In this document: piece by piece, positions 58,088 through 64,000 of the stretch
How positions within the stretch are numbered: position 1 is the stretch's first letter
Layout of the letters: each line of letters opens with the position of its first letter
Assembly: GCA_034190875.2 (NCBI GenBank)
Contig: CM067343.1
Location: 43,018,609 to 43,082,608 of the forward strand
Direction of reading: 5' to 3'
DNA length: 64,000 bases
Source: Urechis unicinctus
Lineage: Eukaryota; Annelida; Polychaeta; Xenopneusta; Urechidae
Made by a program: the position numbers and the translations under genes
Notes under the pieces: model-generated
The model's input: only the letters and a program-made list of their open reading frames with translations
What the model was told of the DNA's origin: nothing
Database searches by the model: none

Positions 58088-61000
58088 ATTGTTTTTAACA
58101 CAGGCAGGCAGGTATTTTCACCCTTGGCATCCATCACTTATCGTGGGAGGCTATCATTGTCAAAAAGCTATACGATTGTTCGATTTACCGCAAGAAAGAA
58201 AGAATGGAAGCTAAGATCTACAAGTATGACATAGGCGTTGATGGATGGCAATGAACATTTACCTTACTGTTTGTTTATGATGAGCCACTATACCCAATTG
58301 CATGATCATTGTGTAATTGTATTATTTATGTTTCAACGAGCACGTTTTAAGTACTTTACATAATGGACCTAAATTGCATCCAACCGTAAGGCGGGGCCAT
58401 TAAAGTGACCAGCCAAGCGCCCATTTTCACCATTCCTGTGGCTCAAGTTAAGCGCCTGTTGGTAACGCAAGCAAAGCGCCTAAATATTCGCGTTCGTCTT
58501 ATATCATACGAATAATAACATTTATTTTATGTGTAATAAATCAGTTAACAGATACAATTCAGTGCTTACTCTAGCATGTTTTGACAATATCAGTTAACAT
58601 ATATGCTGACTTATTCATGGTGTACTATTGCTATTGTACACGGGAGATGCTGTTTTTATTTGCATCATTGATCCCTTCATTATCCTGCTTACCTAAAAGC
58701 ACAATTATTTCATCGCACACCCACGTTTACTGCATGATTAAGATATGAGCGTCTACCATTCGCCACAAACACATTCAAACTGTAGGTAATTATCTTGCCA
58801 TAGCCTCCGAATCTCGGAATAAATCTATGTACTATAGATCGTATATTGAGTAACCGAGTTCTGCTTACCCGCTTTACATCATTCACTCAAAATCACTCGA
58901 TGCAGACAGGTATGGGGAAACAAATCTAGCCATTAACTTGATCAGTGACGCGTTCATTTTCATACTGACTGATGTTAGGCGTCCGCTTTGTAATGCAAAT
59001 GAATCGTTCAAATACCCAATTATTTGGTGTAATAACTTGTTTCACCGTCCCATGCTTTATGATGGGAACAAGATGCGCATCAATGTATTGTAAATGGGAG
59101 CCTTTATGTAACGGAAAATGTGCGTGATATATGTAATTCAAATCAATGCGCTGTAGACATATAGTTGATCACATCACATCCGGAATCAAATATATTTCCC
59201 AGTATCATCTACATTATATCTTCCCAGTTTTGATAGCGTGACAACAAACCATTTATGATGAAAAAGTTTGCTTATGTGTTTTCAGGTTTTTGTGTTGACC
59301 TTTGGTATACTAGCGCAGCAGTATTCATACCACGGTGATATATCGTATTGTAAATATATTTCAAAAATACAAAAGCACAACTCTCTCTCATCCCATTGCA
59401 CAAAGTCGAGAAATTAGAAAATTGCTTACAACTTATTGTGACAAAAGGTCACCCGTTTCAAAAATAGTGCGGTGTACGCGTTTTAATCAAGAAACCGAGG
59501 TGCGACTTAAGCCACAATATAAAGTGCAGTGCGATTTGTAGTGTACTCGATGGTTTGTTTGCAACAGTCGTGATTAAACCAAGGCGGCAAAAGGTGCACA
59601 CACCCACTGATTACAAATTCACAGAATGGTCTGGGGAAGGTAACATACGTGTCTGATCTTATGTACATACGGATTAAGCATGTTTATAAGATATGCAGTA
59701 ATCAAAACCAATCCACAAACTGCGCTAATACATCCATCCATAAGTTATCGTTTCTATTACGTGTTACACAGCATTACACTCTATTGCACTATTATGCCTG
59801 GTTTGTACGCATCATATCCCGCAAAATAAAAAAGCTAGCATCAGCAAGCCTGGCTGATTGCGCGTGGGAAAAACAAACAATACCAAATATTTTACTTAAG
59901 CAATGAAACAAGCGATGGTAAATGGTGGTTAAAAATGCTTTTGTATGCAGCGCTTTTTGACAAACACAGCTCTGGGGTTTCCTATTCTTCAAAATAATTG
60001 ATATACGACCTACATGCCTAATGATCACATTGCAGCGACTGCTCTTTAACCCCATTATCAGTTGCTTGATCACATCAAGGCGATGCTTGTTGCCCCAAAA
60101 CTTCTCGTATCGTGAGACAGTCACGCAGTCGTCTCATATAGGTGTAATTGATGAAGTATCACCAGTCAAATGTTCTGTTGAAAAGATGAATTACGCGTAG
60201 TGTTTGGAAAGGCATGACTTTGTGTCTGGTGCAACACATTTAGAAATCATCTCATGGTATTTTTCTTATATATACTTGGCCTGCCTTCCCATCTTCACCA
60301 CCCAAATAGCTGTACGTTGCGGGTCGCAAATCGCTCATCATATGCAATGTTTTCTGCCCATTATTTATCGAAGTTTGCAAGGGTGTCACTTCTAAGGCCA
60401 ACATGTTTGATTTATTATCATGCTTTAGGCATCAGAGGAATTTACTTCTGGGTATAATATACGATAACATTGTCACTTTCAAGCCCATAACATAACCACG
60501 CAGTAAACATCGGCCTGCAATAAACCTTGATAAGGATTACAGCAAGGAAGCGGCGGGCATGATAAGTCATCCGCGACATTGAATCGGTCAGAAAAGTGAC
60601 ACACAAGATATATTCCATGCACTGATAATAGACCTGTTGAATGCATTGATTTACATTGTGAAATAGTATTACTTAACTCATAATGATGCATCTGTTCCAA
60701 GTATGTGGTGTTTCAAATGATTACAAACCTCACATTACGCGCTAAATATATTTCCTATTATTGATATCTACAATGCATAACTTTCACTTTGCTTTCTTAT
60801 GAAGAAAACGTCAGCAACTTTGAGCATCATTGCTGATAAGTTCCAAAGTTTAGAATGAGCTCAAGTTGACCAGTGTCAATAGGAACAGGCTGCATTTAAT
60901 TCACATCACAACGAATAACACTGAAAATCAACCATGAATACATTGAATTGCAGCGGTAAATCCTGCAGATGGGCAGCGCTATTTGATCTTCAATATACTA

Positions 61001-63299
61001 GCGTAACCGTCAAAAGGATGATAAATCCGTACGAAACGCTTGTGGTACTGTTTTGTTCCTCATGTGACGGAAAAAATGCAAATTTGGATTTACTCCACAC
61101 CAAGAAAACGATGTGATCCTTTTTGTCAGCAGCGTAAGTACTGACCATCATGGGCTGGATGTGTGCTGCAAGCCATATACATGTCCATGTGCTGCGTGTT
61201 GTACAACATTCCAACTGGCCTGTTGGCAACTGACTTGATTTAACCACGAGAATAAATCAAGCACATATCTACTCTCTAACGAATCAACTTTGGTCTTGCG
61301 GCGAAATTCATGCATCACGGGTGGCGTGCTCTTAGCGCCGATCTATGTACACGCAAAACAGAATCATAAGCTATCGATAGAGCGTCAGATATCTTACGCA
61401 TTCTAATCCACGAACAAGAATGTTAATCCAGCATTAATGATAGCCAATATCTACATTTCCTTCACCGTCACATAGCAACGCCCAATATTTTACAGCGAGT
61501 ACATGTGCCTAACATACATCTACACATAATAGATACATTCATAATGACTAAGGGTTCGCAATTGTTCTCTTGCCCTATAGAGCGGCCAAATGACTAATGG
61601 GGACATGTTATCACGGTAATTCGCCTTTCTAAAATAAACGACACAAAATGACTCAGATAACCGAGCAGATAAATCGGGTAAATTAACAATGACATCTCTT
61701 GAATCATGATCAAGCACTCACTTCCATGGAAAACGAGCCCAAAAAGCTTGCTCAGGAACGAAAGTGCTTGGAACATTGATAGTCACCTGACAATTAGTAA
61801 CCGAATAAACCTTTTATTTGCTGTTTATATTGCAGGCTTGTTTTTCTTGGACACAGTTGCTTTCATCGTATCTGTTACATTATTGAACAGCGACGATAAT
61901 GACAATATGCCGCACGGCGGGGTCGTAATGCACGAAATAAATATACCACCAGTCAATGCTTTATCAAGTCAACAAGCACATTAGTGTCATAATTATCATC
62001 CTTGGGTGGATTCCAACCAACCCACTTTCACCTAATACGCTACAAAGAAAGTTTGCATCGGAAACTCTGTAGTGATGCAAAAAGCCGAGTGCTATTGGAC
62101 TCATCCTTACCATTTAATGACTGAGCAAGATGAATCACAATAAGAGCTGTTATGAATGCATTTGATGTTGCCTGTCTATGCATCATAATGAATACAAACA
62201 ACAATTTCTCATGTTCCGCATCAATATTGATATCAATTATGCGACTGTAATTAACGCGTTAATATATATGTACATATGGTGAATATGAGATATAACATAA
62301 ACCGGTTTACCTCAGGTTGGAAAGCAAACAATTGATTTTCGTTGTATACATCTTACATACATGCTTATGATGTAGTAACACTAAAAGCAAATGAGCACAG
62401 TATAACTAGAGGTTGAATAAAAGATAATCTAGTTTCGTCATATATAGCCTAAACTATTCAACACAATGAGATGGGAATTGATTTTGCGACTGCCGGTATG
62501 ATCGGTGTAGCAACGTGATCTATGAGATCCACAATTGTCACCATATTCATGATACACAGATCGGACAAGCAACGGTATTACCTTTGAAGGCATGCCGATT
62601 AAAGGTCACTGAACGAAACAATGGCTGCGACCCATCTAGAATCCTCTTAGCGGCAATCAATCAATACTAACCGAGTGAATGGTGTTATATCGCTGTGTAA
62701 GCACCTAACCAAACCACGTATCAAGCCAATATACTGCCAATCATTCCTTACAACTTTGAGCATGAATAGATGCTCAGCCATGCAGGTTATCCTACAATGG
62801 ATAATCTATAGCCGTATAACTACATACATGACCAGAATGAAGGACTCCCCTATAGACGTGGAACGCTGTAATGCTCGATAATGTTATATGATCACAACAT
62901 TTTAATGTAATTTGCTTATTTTCTTTAATCTAAAAGGCCAATGATCGCTTTGACAGGACTAGGTTAAAATTATTATCATACATTTATGCTAGCTCATGTT
63001 GGCCATGCGACAAACCCCGTCAATTAGTTGCTCTGCGATGCAAACGAGCTTGGAATATATCCATATAAATAAAGCAAAATACCTCTCCGGCAAGGCCTTT
63101 TACTTGATTGGATTTTTGTAAATCGTAGTAATAAGGCATACTATTTTGTCCTTGCCACTGAAACCAGGATGAGCATGCCATTACAGGAGCTCGATATCGA
63201 CATAGAAATGGCCGGATGAAATCACATATTCGTCATTTTGCATTGCTCTTCGATGTTAGGGTCGTTTCAACCGCCGGTATCATCATTGGATTGCTTTGC
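58088..63299. other. No gene recognised
   Basis: AT-rich sequence with short frames only. At 58390-58490 AGCGCC words repeat three times (58418, 58452, 58476) in a GC-richer patch resembling the one near 770-830. Confidence 0.4.
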
Positions 63300-63505
63300 A
63301 CAAACAATGGAGGTGCAATGTCTATATGTGTCATTTCGCATTGATTTTGTGAATGTTTTGTAAACTATATGACGATATTAGATGCCACACTGTCTATAAA
63401 CCGCAATAAGTATTTTGAAAATCACACTAGTAAGATATCGCTGGGATGTGGGCGCCTATAACTGAGATGGTCTCAGGTTCATTGTATTGATGACAAAGCC
63501 TAGTG
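63300..63505 (+). repeat. Dispersed repeat, copy 2
   Basis: Diverged partner of 55200-55460, sharing GGAGGTGCAAT, TGTGTCAT, ATTGATTTTG, CTATATGACGATATT, GATGCCACAC and GTATTGATGACA in order. Confidence 0.4.
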
Positions 63506-64000
63506 ATACTTGGTATAAGCGAAGAAGAACAGCACTGCTTACATGGCAAATGTATGTCGATTAATAACTTCGTGATCTCTTAACAGGGTGGTTCCCAAAA
63601 CAGGTTCTATATCTAATGGATCACCATTGGCAACCGGTGAAACTTACCTAAATATTAAATATGTTGTTTTGTTGGAAAGCTTGGTTGTTTGAAAACCAAA
63701 TTACCGATACAATATATCTTACCTGTTTTCCCTGGTATGCTTGGTTCTTTACTGTTGTTTGTATGGTTATTTACCACTATTTATATCTTTTTTCGTCATG
63801 GTTCGTTATTGTGATATGTGTACAAAAGAATAGAACCAAAATTAATTGAAATTAGCGGTACATCAAGATTTTTCCGTCGGTATATTTAGAACATAACATA
63901 TATAACATAACTATGCTTGTTTTCTGTCATCGCCCGAATTGGTATATTTCAAGCTCTGGTAAACAAATTTTACAATATATGTCCCAGTGCTGAATGCTAT
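63506..64000. other. No gene recognised
   Basis: A short hydrophobic 62-codon frame (63661-63849) is present, but nothing supports it as a gene. Confidence 0.4.

Overview
This window looks like a stretch of animal nuclear genome. It is AT-rich, carries long microsatellites ((TA)n, a 557-bp ATCT/GTCT array, a CT tract), holds many worn tandem and inverted repeats, and has very few open frames. Only one protein-coding gene can be supported: an apparently intronless class A G-protein-coupled receptor on the minus strand at 29.0-30.3 kb. Its divergent motifs (ERY, no CWxP, no NPxxY) suggest a peptide-receptor-like protein of an invertebrate, perhaps a spiralian. That placement is inference and the species is not identified.

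Layout. 0-8.6 kb: nothing convincing apart from a small GC-rich repeat near 0.77 kb. 8.6-11.7 kb: two clusters of degenerate ~150-bp repeats in opposite orientation, about 1.7 kb apart, possibly the arms of a foldback-type element. 12.5 kb: a 181-bp perfect (TA)n. 16.8-18.0 kb: faint ~180-bp periodicity. 21.5-22.2 kb: TA-rich array with a ~239-bp repeated unit. 29.0-30.6 kb: the receptor gene, a 9-codon upstream ORF ending one base before its start codon, and a CTG-repeat patch. 31.5-34.2 kb: several hairpins, an exact 40-bp tandem duplication, a TA array and a seven-run C-tract. 37.4-37.9 kb: the ATCT/GTCT array. 39.4 kb: a nested stem-loop with a CCAAT box. 41.9 kb: a C-tract.

46.5-49.3 kb is the most structured repeat region. 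TA arrays alternate with two non-TA islands. One is bounded by 21-bp perfect inverted repeats and carries many internal copies of its end motif; the other carries GGGCAC-AAGGCCA repeats. 49.5-51.9 kb is a ~0.79-kb tandem array with a 95-bp block identical between two copies that are otherwise diverged. 52.1-52.4 kb holds a tRNA-like SINE remnant, followed by a pyrimidine tract. 57.8-58.1 kb has a ~187-bp direct duplication, and 55.2 and 63.3 kb share a diverged dispersed repeat.

There is no operon or gene cluster, so no pathway can be assembled from this window. Exons of multi-exon genes could hide in the unassigned stretches and could not be ruled out by eye.
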